A DNA stretch of 64,000 nucleotides, taken from the NCBI GenBank assembly GCA_965153455.1, contig OZ234497.1, positions 16,671,872-16,735,871 on the forward strand, read 5' to 3'. Below are positions 59,251 through 64,000 of this stretch, one piece after another. The notes under the pieces are model-generated. The model was given only the letters and a program-made list of their open reading frames with translations. It did not search any database and was not told the origin of the DNA. The translations under genes were made by a program, and so were the position numbers. This stretch comes from Sphagnum compactum. Lineage: Eukaryota > Bryophyta > Sphagnopsida > Sphagnales. Each line of letters opens with the position of its first letter. The first letter of the stretch is position 1.

Positions 59251-59300
59251 TGCAAAAGCAGAAGAAGAAGAAGAAGAGGAAGAAGAAGAAGAAGAAAAAG
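59251..59300 (+). repeat. AAG/GAA microsatellite in the acetyltransferase leader
   Basis: About 45 bp of GAAGAAGAAGAAGAGGAAG-type repeat lies immediately upstream of the start codon at 59305. Out of frame it makes a poly-Glu open frame that is not a gene. Length polymorphism here could influence leader length. Confidence 0.85.
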
Positions 59301-59304
59301 AGCA

Positions 59305-63567
<4,263 letters not shown>

Positions 63568-64000
63568 GTAAGGATAATCTTAGCTCCACACTGTAAGATA
63601 TTGAGTTTCTAATTTAATTGCTAAGACCCACCCTAGCATTGCAAGAAGGTGGAACTTCATGGTCAGATATGGCTCATCATCCTAGGATACTCATCTGATG
63701 TGTCTTAAATCAAGTCGCACTGGATGATTCAAAATTATACTGTCCACTGGGCAGTTTATGGTACATTTTTTAAGAGTTTCTGAACTTCAGCACTGACCCT
63801 TTTTGCTTACTCCACATGGAGAGACACAGCACACATGCACCAGTGGAGTTTCCTCTGCAATCTCATAGATATAAATGCACCTCACTTGTCTTGGAATCAC
63901 AACCTCCTAACTTTGCATCCTGAAACTTCTAGTCTTCATAGGTCAATGATCAAAGTATGCAAACCCTTGAGGACCTGACTCAATATGGAAGGTCCATCAT

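Overview
The window is nuclear DNA from a land plant: spliced genes with GT-AG introns, long AT-rich intergenic stretches and decayed plant transposons. One gene is a DNMT3-type de novo DNA methyltransferase with motifs in canonical, unrearranged order. From family knowledge, flowering plants have lost DNMT3 and use DRM enzymes, so a fern, lycophyte, bryophyte or gymnosperm is likely. Gene density (four intact genes in 64 kb) and diverse degenerate transposons fit a medium-to-large genome. I cannot name the species.

Layout. 1-4.6 kb: decayed CACTA (tnp2) transposon, minus strand. 4.6-5.2 kb: 47-bp minisatellite of small palindromes. 5.2-10.6 kb: gene-free, with foldback elements. 10.6-18.8 kb: the DNMT3-like gene, 14 coding exons, 790 aa, carrying a complete DUF3444 domain C-terminal to the catalytic domain. 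19.8-21.6 kb: 34-bp minisatellite and a PIF/Harbinger remnant. 27.1-28.4 kb: intronless seven-transmembrane GOST/CAND6-7-like gene (minus), with a fourfold 185-bp tandem repeat in its promoter. 30.0-33.7 kb: degraded Ty1/copia element with recognisable LTRs and primer-binding site. 36.3-37.1 and 55.7-56.45 kb: two related repeat-rich elements in opposite orientation, sharing an end hairpin. 38.2-40.1 kb: hAT pseudogene. 41.1-41.7 kb: secreted proline/serine-rich wall-type protein gene (minus). 43-45 and 53-55 kb: several foldback MITE-like hairpins. 49.9-52.1 kb: second PIF/Harbinger with both ORFs. 57.4-64 kb: acetyl-CoA C-acetyltransferase gene (plus), ten exons here, truncated by the window edge.

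The four genes look like independent single-gene loci with no operon-like logic. The methyltransferase and the acetyl-CoA thiolase both appear to have a GC-rich or CT-rich leader exon and a leader intron longer than 1 kb. The strongest candidate for something new is the DNMT3-DUF3444 fusion. Next are the amplified promoter of the 7TM gene, the near-perfect hairpin at 54.5 kb and the palindromic minisatellite at 4.6 kb.
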